Positions 1 to 6,764 of a stretch of DNA of 11,290 bases are shown in pieces (within the stretch, counting starts at the first letter, position 1; every line of letters starts with the position of its first letter). The position numbers and the translations under genes were made by a program. The notes under the pieces are model-generated. The model made no database searches, was not told the origin of the DNA, and saw only the letters and a list, made by a program, of their open reading frames with translations. Source of the DNA: Gemmatimonadota bacterium (GTDB lineage: Bacteria > Gemmatimonadota > Gemmatimonadetes > Gemmatimonadales > GWC2-71-9); assembly GCA_003221075.1 (NCBI GenBank), contig QHUF01000141.1:1-11290 (forward strand). The letters run 5' to 3'.

Positions 1-3
1 CCC

Positions 4-93
4 GGAGAGGTGACGGAGCGGTTGAACGTGCCGGTCTCGAAAACCGGAATACGCGCAAGCGTATCGTGGGTTCGAATCCCACCCTCTCCGCCA
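4..93 (+). tRNA. tRNA-Ser (anticodon CGA)
   Basis: A complete class II tRNA that decodes UCG. The acceptor stem GGAGAGG (4-10) pairs with CCTCTCC (83-89), followed by discriminator G90 and an encoded CCA (91-93). The anticodon stem CCGGT (31-35)/ACCGG (43-47) encloses the loop CTCGAAA, which places anticodon CGA at 38-40. The long variable arm typical of tRNA-Ser is a 6-bp stem, ATACGC (49-54)/GCGTAT (59-64), with a GCAA loop. The T arm is GTGGG (66-70)/CCCAC (78-82) around TTCGAAT. tRNA-Ser genes are common integration targets for tyrosine recombinases, and here accessory-looking genes follow directly, but no integrase is visible in the window. Confidence 0.97.
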
Positions 94-148
94 GTCAAGT
101 CCTGTAAGGCTCTGAAACGTCTTATTTTCGAATCCAGGCCTCGCATCG

Positions 149-168
149 TACCCATACTCCTACCCATA
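149..168. repeat. Direct repeat TACCCATA x2 near the tRNA 3' end
   Basis: The octamer TACCCATA occurs at 149-156 and 161-168, a 12-base period, about 56 bases beyond the tRNA-Ser CCA. Short direct repeats beside a tRNA can be arm-type sites of a tyrosine recombinase. No integrase gene is present, so this reading is only a suggestion. Confidence 0.3.
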
Positions 169-186
169 TGGGGATGGCCTAACGAA

Positions 187-205
187 CAAGATCTGGAGAA
201 TCTTG
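187..205. repeat. Small inverted repeat (6-bp stem, 7-nt loop)
   Basis: CAAGAT (187-192) pairs perfectly with ATCTTG (200-205) around the loop CTGGAGA. No T-tract follows, so it is not a classical intrinsic terminator for the tRNA. It could be a processing structure, a protein-binding palindrome or chance. Confidence 0.3.
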
Positions 206-349
206 ACCTCGGACGCGATGACCGCCGTGATGCTGGTCTAAAGGGACTACGATTAAACACCGGCTCGCGCTGATAGTTGCGATGAATAAGCGCGGACACT
301 ATCCAGGAAAGGAGAGGAAATTCCTTCGCGTCCATGCTGCCTGCCGCGA

Positions 350-381
350 AATGCGCGCGGTTGGTTGAATGCGCGCGGTTG
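350..381. repeat. 14-bp tandem direct repeat, possible operator
   Basis: AATGCGCGCGGTTG occurs exactly at 350-363 and 368-381, an 18-base period with 4 bases between copies. It lies 90 to 121 bases upstream of the first gene of the operon and upstream of a TATGAT hexamer at 417-422. Tandem identical half-sites in this position fit an activator or response-regulator site. The repeat is seen directly; the regulatory role is inferred. Confidence 0.4.
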
Positions 382-470
382 CGGCTGTTTCGGGTCGGTG
401 AGCGGGTGCTTCTCGCTATGATCGATACTGGCCGCGGCTGCGCGCCCGGCACACAAACACAAGCGGCCTT

Positions 471-1739
471 ATGGGATATAAAGACCCCGTCACGCCACCG
501 CAGTCACACCTGCCACGGCTCTCCATTCGTGAGCCGCCTCTCCCTCGGATCGCCACGTATTCCCAAGGGATGCACGGGTTCGGACACATTCGGCGCAACG
601 CCACGATCGCGCACGCGTTGCGCGGTGCGGGCACGCAGGCGGTGATCCTCATGATTGCCGAAGCGTGGCAAGCTGGCGCCATCCCGATGCCGCACGGCGT
701 GGATTGCGTGACGCTCCCGGGGCTGCGCAAAGGGGCCGATGGGACCTTGAACGCCCGCTTCCTGGATGTCTCCGACGAGGAGCTGATCACGCTGCGCAGC
801 AAGGTGATTCGCAAGGCGCTCAAGACGTTCGAACCGGACGTGTTGCTGGTGGATTACCTGCCGCTTGGGGCCGGGGGGGAGCTCGTCCGGACACTCGAGC
901 GTGTCCGCAAGCACGGGCGTACGCGCTGTGTGCTGGGTCTGCGCGAGGTGTTGCAGGATCCTGAGACCGTGCGCCGCACCTGGTCCGCCGACGGCACCGT
1001 GGACGCCATGCGGGACTATTACGACGCCATCTGGATCTACGGGGACCCCGCCGTGTTCGATCCCGTTCGCGAGTATGGGGTCTTCGACGGCGTGGCAAGC
1101 AAGGTGCGCTACACCGGCTACCTGGACCAGCGGCCGCGCCTCGAGTATGCCGGGAGCCACGCCGCGCAGGTGTCGGCCAACCTACCGCCCGGCCGTCTGG
1201 CGCTCTGCGTGGTGGGCGGCGGTGTCGATGGCCATCCCTTGGCCGAGGCGTTCGTCGAGGCCGAGCTGCCTGCCGACACCACCGGCATCGTCGTGACCGG
1301 TCCCTACATGCCGCCGGAGATGCGGCACCGTCTGCTCGAGCGAGCACAGCGCCATCCGCGCTGCTACGTCCTCGAATTCGTCCCCGATCCGGCGCCCCTC
1401 ATCGATCGGGCCGACCGGATCATCGCCATGGGCGGGTACAACACCATTTGCGAGGTGCTGTCGTTCGAGAAGCATGCGCTGATCGTTCCACGAGTGCACC
1501 CCGAGCCCGAGCAATGGATTCGCGCGCAGCGCCTGCGGGATCTCGGCCTGATCGAAGTGCTGCATCCCGACGACCTCGGCGCGGACGCGCTGACTGCGTG
1601 GCTGGCCCGCGATCTCGGCCCACCACCGGCCAGCCGCAGCCGAGTCGACGTGAGCGGGCTCACCCGGATCCCCGGTTTCCTCGCGGAGCTCCTGGGTGTG
1701 TCCTTCGATGCGGCGGCGCCCGTCGCCAGAGAGGCGTGA
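471..1739 (+). CDS. COG4671/MurG-like glycosyltransferase (first of two tandem paralogues)
   Basis: A 422-residue GT-B type glycosyltransferase resembling the COG4671 predicted glycosyltransferases, which are distant relatives of MurG/GT28. The N-terminal domain carries the loop GMHGFGHIRRN (residues 33-43), equivalent to the nucleotide-sugar family's GxGH loop. The C-terminal domain carries MGGYNTICEVL (320-330), then a VPR turn and EQWIRAQRL (347-355), the usual donor-binding region. No signal peptide or membrane segment is evident, so it should act in the cytoplasm or at the inner membrane face. ATG 471 is the only plausible in-frame start before the GxGH loop, but it lacks a clear Shine-Dalgarno, so the first ~25 residues (Pro-rich) are uncertain. 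It is first in the operon, and the next gene starts 1 base after its stop. Donor and acceptor cannot be told from the sequence. Confidence 0.85.
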   Translation: MGYKDPVTPPQSHLPRLSIREPPLPRIATYSQGMHGFGHIRRNATIAHALRGAGTQAVILMIAEAWQAGAIPMPHGVDCVTLPGLRKGADGTLNARFLDVSDEELITLRSKVIRKALKTFEPDVLLVDYLPLGAGGELVRTLERVRKHGRTRCVLGLREVLQDPETVRRTWSADGTVDAMRDYYDAIWIYGDPAVFDPVREYGVFDGVASKVRYTGYLDQRPRLEYAGSHAAQVSANLPPGRLALCVVGGGVDGHPLAEAFVEAELPADTTGIVVTGPYMPPEMRHRLLERAQRHPRCYVLEFVPDPAPLIDRADRIIAMGGYNTICEVLSFEKHALIVPRVHPEPEQWIRAQRLRDLGLIEVLHPDDLGADALTAWLARDLGPPPASRSRVDVSGLTRIPGFLAELLGVSFDAAAPVAREA

Positions 1740-1740
1740 C

Positions 1741-2952
1741 ATGACGGCGGCCCGGCGGGTCCGGAACCGTACGCTGCTGTTGTACGCGCAAGACAACCAA
1801 GGGCTGGGGCACGTCACGCGGACCCTGACGCTCGCCCGCCATGTCCTGGCGCGCCATCCGGACTGTATCGCCTACATTGCCACCAAATCTCCTCTCGCCG
1901 GGTTCACGCTGCCCGAGCGGTGCGACTACATCAAGCTGCCCACCCTCCTCACCGCCGGCACCGCCCGGCCGACCGCGGCGGAAGAAGAGGCGGCGAAACA
2001 ACACTTCCGGACGATCCGCGGTGCAATCTTGCGGGATGCGGTGCTCGGGCTGGTCCCCGACCTCGTGCTCGTGGATCACGAGCCCCTGGGCTCCAAGGGT
2101 GAGTTTCGCGATGGTTTGTGGGCTCTCAAGGCCAAGCACCCCGATACGAGGTTCGTCTTCGGCCTGCGCGACATCATGGATGACGCCGCGCGCATTCGTG
2201 CCGCCTGGGAGGAGCTTGGTGTGTACGATGCGCTCGAGAACCTGTACGACGGCATCGCGGTGTATGGCTCCCCCGACCTCTACGATGTCGCGCAAGCCTA
2301 TGCCATCCCGGCATCGGTCCAACCCAAGCTCCATTACTGCGGGTACGTCGTGCGCGCTCGGCCGGCAGTCGATCCTGGTGTGGTGCGCCGGCGCCTGGGA
2401 CTCCCACCGAACGCCCCATTCGTGCTGGCTACGGTGGGGAGTGGCAGTGACGGGTATCCGGTGCTGGACGCTGCGCGGGGCGCTCTGGAGCGGTTGCAGG
2501 GGACGATTCCCGAGCTGTGCGCGATCCTGGTGACGGGGCCGTTCATGCCGGCCGCTCAGCAAGCGATGCTGCAGGCACGAGCCACGGCCACCTGTCGCGT
2601 GGTGGCGGGCGCCGACACCTTCGAGCTGATGGCTGCAGCCGACGCCGTCGTCAGCATGGGTGGTTACAACAGCGTGTGTGAAGCCCTGGCCGTGGCGCGA
2701 CCCCTGGTGATCGTGCCCCGAGCCACGCATAAGGTCGAGCAGCAGATCCGCGCCGAAACGCTGGCCGCGCGTGGGCTAGCCCGGTGTATTCACCCCAAGA
2801 ACTTGACGGGCCCGGGTCTCGGCGAGGCACTGGAGTGGGCGCTGCGGTGCGACCGGCAAGCGCACGCGCGACTTGTGGCCCAGATCATTCCGTCGTTCGA
2901 CGGGGCCACCCGGCTCACCGCATACCTCTCCCGTTGGCTCGGTGGCGACTGA
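1741..2952 (+). CDS. COG4671/MurG-like glycosyltransferase (second tandem paralogue)
   Basis: A 403-residue protein of the same family as its upstream neighbour. It shares the N-terminal loop NQGLGHVTRT (19-28), the central LVDHEPLG / GLRDIMDD blocks (110-148, matching LVDYLPLG / GLREVLQD upstream), the VTGPFMP turn (264-270), and MGGYNSVCEAL (306-316) followed by VPR and EQQIRAETL. This collinearity indicates an old tandem duplication. ATG 1741 is preferred over an in-frame ATG at 1696 because AGAGAGG (1728-1734) sits 6 bases upstream and the earlier start would overlap the previous gene. The stop shares its A with the next ATG (TGATG), so translation is probably coupled. The two enzymes may add successive sugars or work as a pair. 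The sugar specificity is unknown. Confidence 0.88.
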   Translation: MTAARRVRNRTLLLYAQDNQGLGHVTRTLTLARHVLARHPDCIAYIATKSPLAGFTLPERCDYIKLPTLLTAGTARPTAAEEEAAKQHFRTIRGAILRDAVLGLVPDLVLVDHEPLGSKGEFRDGLWALKAKHPDTRFVFGLRDIMDDAARIRAAWEELGVYDALENLYDGIAVYGSPDLYDVAQAYAIPASVQPKLHYCGYVVRARPAVDPGVVRRRLGLPPNAPFVLATVGSGSDGYPVLDAARGALERLQGTIPELCAILVTGPFMPAAQQAMLQARATATCRVVAGADTFELMAAADAVVSMGGYNSVCEALAVARPLVIVPRATHKVEQQIRAETLAARGLARCIHPKNLTGPGLGEALEWALRCDRQAHARLVAQIIPSFDGATRLTAYLSRWLGGD

Positions 2953-3956
2953 TGCGCATCCGGTTCAAACCCACCCCCGCGCAACGCGCCGCCCTGCGCG
3001 CCCAGTTGGCACGTCTCGAGCAGCCGGGGCCGGCGCTTGAGATTCTCGGGCCCACGCTGCCGGCGGACCTCCAGCCGACCGACGCGGCCTGCAGCCTGCA
3101 AAGTGCGCATGCCGACCGTTTCGTGCTCCGGGTGCTGGTGCGGACGCATACCGGGCAAGAGCGAGCCTATGCGTTAAAGGTCTACGCGGATGATTTCGGA
3201 GAGCAGGTGTGGGCGCACTCCCGGGCGTTGGCGGCGCGGCTCCAGCCGAACCACGACGGACCGTGCCTGCCCACGCGGTACGTCTCGAGCGAGCGCGCGC
3301 TGGTATTGCCATGGGTGGACGGGACGTTTCTGTCCGAGATCGTTGACGATCGCAAGCCGGAGCTCCTGCGTCGGGCGGCCCGGTTGGCCGCGAACCTGCA
3401 CCGCTTGCCCGTCGTTCCGGAGCCGGCCACGACGGCCCAGATGTTCGTGGCCGAGACCCAGGGGCGGTGCGACCGCTTGCAGCACCGCTGGCCCGAGACG
3501 ACCGTGCTCATCGAGCCGCTCCTCGTGGGGATCCAGGACGCCGCGCCCCTGCTCGATCCGTCCGAGCCCGCGCCGGTCCACGGCGACCTGGCGGCGGGGC
3601 AGTTCCTCTGGACGGGCGATCGCCTCGTCTTGCTCGACCTGGATATGTTCGGGTACGCCGACCCGGCGTACGACGCCGGTCATTTTCTGGCGCAGCTCGA
3701 GCGTCGATGCTTGTGGGATCGCACACTGCCGGCGCACGCGGACGACTGGCTCGCCTGCTTCCGGGACGCCTATCTGAGCGCGATGCCCAAGGTATCGCCA
3801 CGCAACGTGTCGTTTTACCAGGGCCTCACGCTCGTGCGCAAGATCTACACGATCTATCGCAAGCAGACGGCCGACAGCGCGCAGCTCGCGCCTCAGCTCG
3901 CCGCGCGGGCGCGGGCGGCACTCGAGGACGCGGTGCCCTCGGGGCAACCCCGATGA
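2952..3956 (+). CDS. APH-fold phosphotransferase (kinase 1 of operon)
   Basis: A 334-residue protein with the aminoglycoside phosphotransferase/choline-kinase fold. The N-lobe has the ATP-anchoring Lys in ALKVYAD (K76). The C-lobe has the catalytic loop VHGDLAAGQFL (H210, D212) and the metal-binding Asp in LLDLDMFGYADP (D229). The canonical second metal ligand, Asn in HGDxxxxN, is Gln217 here. Near the C-terminus YQGLTLVRKIYTIYRK (289-304) recurs in similar form in the next gene. ATG 2952 overlaps the upstream TGA by one base; an in-frame ATG at 2784 lies deep inside the previous gene and is unlikely. The family phosphorylates hydroxyls of small molecules such as sugars, aminoalcohols and aminoglycosides. 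Operon context favours a sugar or glycoside intermediate rather than drug resistance; the substrate is inferred, not shown. Confidence 0.83.
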   Translation: MRIRFKPTPAQRAALRAQLARLEQPGPALEILGPTLPADLQPTDAACSLQSAHADRFVLRVLVRTHTGQERAYALKVYADDFGEQVWAHSRALAARLQPNHDGPCLPTRYVSSERALVLPWVDGTFLSEIVDDRKPELLRRAARLAANLHRLPVVPEPATTAQMFVAETQGRCDRLQHRWPETTVLIEPLLVGIQDAAPLLDPSEPAPVHGDLAAGQFLWTGDRLVLLDLDMFGYADPAYDAGHFLAQLERRCLWDRTLPAHADDWLACFRDAYLSAMPKVSPRNVSFYQGLTLVRKIYTIYRKQTADSAQLAPQLAARARAALEDAVPSGQPR

Positions 3957-4936
3957 ACCCGCCGCCCACTACACTGATTGCTGCGGACGTCGGCGTCGCC
4001 CTGGCTGCGGCGCTCCGCGCGGTTCACGGCGCCGACGGGACGGTCGAGACCTGGAGCGCGCACTCCCTTTCCAAGCGTGGGAGGCACCGCGTGGTGCGTT
4101 ACGACGTCCAGGCCCGCATGCCCGGCGGCGCTGAGGTACAACACCACCAGTGGGTGGGGAAATTCTACGAGCGCGACGAGGATGCCTGCGGCGTCGCCAC
4201 GACGCTGCGAGAGCTGACCGCCTCCGGGTGTGGCGCCCGTGGCGGCTTCGTGGTTCCGAGGGTGCTCGCCTACCACGGCCCGCGTGGCCTGCTGCTCCTG
4301 AGCCACGAATCGGGGGAGTCGGTCGTCAAGACGATCGCGGCAGAGGGCGCCCACGTGCTGGCCGCGATCGGACGCGCGCTGGCCATCCTGCATGCCGCGC
4401 CCGTTATGCCAGCGACGGTAACGGGTCCTGCCGCCGTGCTCGCCGACCTGCAACGAAGGATCGTGGAGCTGTGCGGCCGGTTTCCCGCGGAGGCCGCGTC
4501 GTTGCAGCGCTGGCGCGTCCGGCTCGAGCGCGAGGCCGCGCCGCCGCCGACCACCTCCTCGTTTCTGCACGGCGACCTGGGGCTGGTGCAGCTCCGGTGG
4601 CAAGCCGGCACCATCGTCTTCCTCGACTTCGACGATTGCACGCGCGGTGATCCGGCTTTGGACCTCGGCAATCTGCTGACACAGCTGCGTCGGCTCACCC
4701 TGCGCAAGCCGGGGAAGCTGCCGGACTTCGTCGCCGCGCGCGCCACGATCCTCGATGCCTACCAGCGCTCCTCCCCACGCGATCCAGGCTTGGCGCCGCG
4801 CGTCGCGTGGTACGAGCAGATCGCGCTCGTGCGGAAGATCCACTCACTGACTTTCGACCGGACTCGCCATCCGGAGGCCGACGCTATCCAGCAGCGGCAG
4901 GGCGAAGCGATCCACCTGCTGGCGAGCGTGCTCTAG
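3953..4936 (+). CDS. APH-fold phosphotransferase (kinase 2 of operon)
   Basis: A 327-residue APH-fold protein. Visible elements are the N-lobe WVGKFYERDE with putative ATP Lys K70, a hinge-like LLLLSHESGES (113-123), the catalytic loop FLHGDLGLVQL (H206, D208) and the metal-binding Asp in FLDFDDCTRGDP (D225). As in the preceding kinase, the usual Asn of the loop is Gln (Q213). A C-terminal WYEQIALVRKIHSLTFDR block (286-303) matches the corresponding block of that neighbour, so the two are probably paralogues. The start at 3953 overlaps the previous stop as ATGA, the typical signal of translational coupling; the longer upstream open frame inside the previous gene is not real. It probably phosphorylates a small hydroxylated substrate in the cytoplasm. 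Which one is unknown. Confidence 0.82.
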   Translation: MNPPPTTLIAADVGVALAAALRAVHGADGTVETWSAHSLSKRGRHRVVRYDVQARMPGGAEVQHHQWVGKFYERDEDACGVATTLRELTASGCGARGGFVVPRVLAYHGPRGLLLLSHESGESVVKTIAAEGAHVLAAIGRALAILHAAPVMPATVTGPAAVLADLQRRIVELCGRFPAEAASLQRWRVRLEREAAPPPTTSSFLHGDLGLVQLRWQAGTIVFLDFDDCTRGDPALDLGNLLTQLRRLTLRKPGKLPDFVAARATILDAYQRSSPRDPGLAPRVAWYEQIALVRKIHSLTFDRTRHPEADAIQQRQGEAIHLLASVL

Positions 4937-4938
4937 CC

Positions 4939-6747
4939 ATGCGACAGCGGAAACGCACGCGGTTTCGCCAGATCTTCTTGGCCCACCTGCGGCAGGTCAG
5001 AGGGCGTTTACTCTTAGCCGCCGTGTGTACCGTGGGCGTTGCAGCCACGGAGCTGCTGAAGCCGTGGCCCCTCAAGATCATCATCGATCACGGCATCCTG
5101 CTGAACCCAGTGTCGCATCTCTTGCCCTTCGTGCAGGACCTCCTCCCCGGCGGCCAGGTGCCCCTCCTCGTGGCAGCGTCCGTCGGGATCGTGCTGATCG
5201 CGGTATGTGGCGGGCTGTTCTCGTACGCCCAGATCTTCATCACCTCGTCCATCGGCTACACCACGGTCTACGCGCTGCGCCGGGAGCTGTTCGCGCATTT
5301 GCAGCGACTGTCGCTGTCCTTCCATAACCAGGCGCGGACGGGGGACCTGCTGACCAGGATCGGCGCAGACACGAACACCCTCAAGGACGTCTTCGCGGAG
5401 TCGATCCTCAAGTTTTCCGCACAGCTGCTGACGGTCATCGGGATGTTCGCGATCATGTTCGCCATGAATTGGAAGATCGGCTTGATCGCTTTGGGGACTC
5501 TGCCGTTTCTGGGTTACAGCCTGCTGCATCTCTATCGCAAGACGAAGGCTTCCGCCAAGAAGCAGAAGCGGCAAGAGGGTCAAGTGGCGTCGCGCATGGG
5601 CGAGGTGCTCTCGGCGATACCCCTGGTGCAGGCCTTCGCCCGAGAGAAACACGAGGAAGAGCGGTTCGACGCGGTGACGGGCGAGACGCTGCGGGAAAGC
5701 ATCCGTATCGCCCGCCTGGAGGCCGCGGCGACCCGGTCATCGGAAATCATCACCGCGCTGGGGACCGCGGCGGCGGTGCTGTTCGGGGCGCTGCAGGTCG
5801 TGAACGGGAAGATGCTGCCCGGCGAGCTTGTGCTTGTCGTCGCGTACCTCACCAACATGTACAAGCCGCTCAAGAGTCTCGCCAAGCTCTCAACCGACTT
5901 CTCCAAGGCCATGGCCAGCGCGGACCGGCTGTCCGAGGTCCTGGACATCGAGCCCGAGATCCAGGATCGCCCCGATGCCATCGAGGCGGCAGCGTTCCGC
6001 GGAGAGATCGTGTTCCGGAACGTGTCCTTCGATTACGGCGACGGCCGGGAGGTGCTGCGGAATGTCTCGTTTGTCGTGTCACCGGGGCAGCGGCTGGCCC
6101 TGGTGGGTGCGTCGGGGGCGGGGAAGTCCACCATCGTCAGCCTGATCCTGCGTCTCTACGAAGCGCACGAGGGGGTCATTCTCATCGACGGGGTCGACAT
6201 CCGGCACTATCGGCGGGAGTCCCTGCGCCGCCAGATCGGGCTCGTGCTCCAGCAATCGATTCTGTTCGGCGCCACCATCCGGGAGAACATCGCCTATGGC
6301 CGACCCGACGCGGACCTGGAGGAGATCATCGCTGCGGCCAGGGCGGCAAACGCCGACGAGTTCATCCGGGAGCTGGAAGACGGATATGACGCCGTCATCG
6401 GCGAGCGGGGCGCGACCCTCTCCGGCGGGCAGCGCCAGCGGATCTCGATTGCGCGCGCGCTCATTCGCAACGCCCCGATCCTCATTCTGGACGAGCCGAT
6501 GACGGGCCTCGACGCGGAGAGCGAAGCCAACGTGCGCGAGGCCCTCGATCGGCTCATGGCTGGCAAGACTTGTCTCATGATCACCCACGACCTGCAGTCG
6601 ATTGCGGACGCCGATGTCGTCCTCGTGCTCGAGGACGGCCGGGTCATCGGCCGCGGCACGCACGCTGAGCTGCTGGCCGGGAACGCGCGGTACCGGCAGC
6701 TGTACACGCTCGATCGCCAGCAGCCCGCCGCGACCCTCGCGCCCTGA
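4939..6747 (+). CDS. MsbA-type ABC exporter, fused membrane and ATPase domains
   Basis: A 602-residue half-transporter that should act as a homodimer in the inner membrane. The membrane domain spans roughly residues 20-330, with hydrophobic helices near 22-40, 75-105, 158-198 and 265-308. The ATPase domain is complete: Walker A GASGAGKST (390-398), Q-loop Gln438/439, signature LSGGQ (494-498), Walker B ILILDEP (514-520) and H-loop His550. The D-loop reads TGLD instead of the more common SALD. No peptidase domain is present, so it is not a C39-type peptide exporter. ATG 4939 lies 2 bases after the upstream stop. MsbA-like proteins flip lipid-linked or amphipathic molecules. Set among glycosyltransferases and kinases, it most likely exports their product; the cargo is inferred only from context. 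Confidence 0.93.
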   Translation: MRQRKRTRFRQIFLAHLRQVRGRLLLAAVCTVGVAATELLKPWPLKIIIDHGILLNPVSHLLPFVQDLLPGGQVPLLVAASVGIVLIAVCGGLFSYAQIFITSSIGYTTVYALRRELFAHLQRLSLSFHNQARTGDLLTRIGADTNTLKDVFAESILKFSAQLLTVIGMFAIMFAMNWKIGLIALGTLPFLGYSLLHLYRKTKASAKKQKRQEGQVASRMGEVLSAIPLVQAFAREKHEEERFDAVTGETLRESIRIARLEAAATRSSEIITALGTAAAVLFGALQVVNGKMLPGELVLVVAYLTNMYKPLKSLAKLSTDFSKAMASADRLSEVLDIEPEIQDRPDAIEAAAFRGEIVFRNVSFDYGDGREVLRNVSFVVSPGQRLALVGASGAGKSTIVSLILRLYEAHEGVILIDGVDIRHYRRESLRRQIGLVLQQSILFGATIRENIAYGRPDADLEEIIAAARAANADEFIRELEDGYDAVIGERGATLSGGQRQRISIARALIRNAPILILDEPMTGLDAESEANVREALDRLMAGKTCLMITHDLQSIADADVVLVLEDGRVIGRGTHAELLAGNARYRQLYTLDRQQPAATLAP

Positions 6748-6750
6748 TAC

Positions 6751-6755
6751 AGGAG
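6751..6755 (+). promoter_or_regulatory. Ribosome binding site supporting the GTG start at 6765
   Basis: AGGAG lies 9 bases before GTG 6765 in the short gap after the ABC exporter. The nearest in-frame ATG (6798) has no comparable site, so the GTG start is preferred. Confidence 0.65.
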
Positions 6756-6764
6756 CCCGCACCC

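Larger units (their letters stand above)
94..470. other. Intergenic region between tRNA-Ser and the glycosyltransferase operon
   Basis: No convincing gene was found in these 377 bases. Open frames here are short, overlap each other on both strands and resemble no known protein. Visible structure consists of a 9-base partial copy of the tRNA T-arm (TTCGAATCC, 127-135), two copies of TACCCATA 12 bases apart (149-156 and 161-168), an inverted repeat CAAGAT/ATCTTG (187-205), a 14-base tandem repeat (350-381), and a TATGAT hexamer (417-422). The hexamer could be a -10 element but lacks a good -35 at normal spacing. The operon promoter should lie here, because the next gene begins at 471 and the following junctions are too tight for internal promoters. 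Confidence 0.6.

Noticed and set aside
127..135. TTCGAATCC as an attR-like copy of the tRNA 3' end
   Set aside because: Only 9 bases match and the copy stops before the acceptor stem, too short for a real attachment duplication; kept only as a hint in the findings.
10..273. Open frame of 87 codons running through the tRNA
   Set aside because: It overlaps an intact tRNA-Ser, its protein is compositionally meaningless, and no homology is apparent.
1660..2730. Long reverse-strand open frame opposite the second glycosyltransferase, and similar antisense frames elsewhere
   Set aside because: Antisense frames of this length are expected in very GC-rich coding DNA. The + strand gene has clear family motifs and the antisense products have none.
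2952..4936. Aminoglycoside-resistance kinases
   Set aside because: The APH fold is clear, but the loop Asn is replaced, there are three such genes in one operon, and the neighbours are glycosyltransferases and an exporter. Resistance is not supported.
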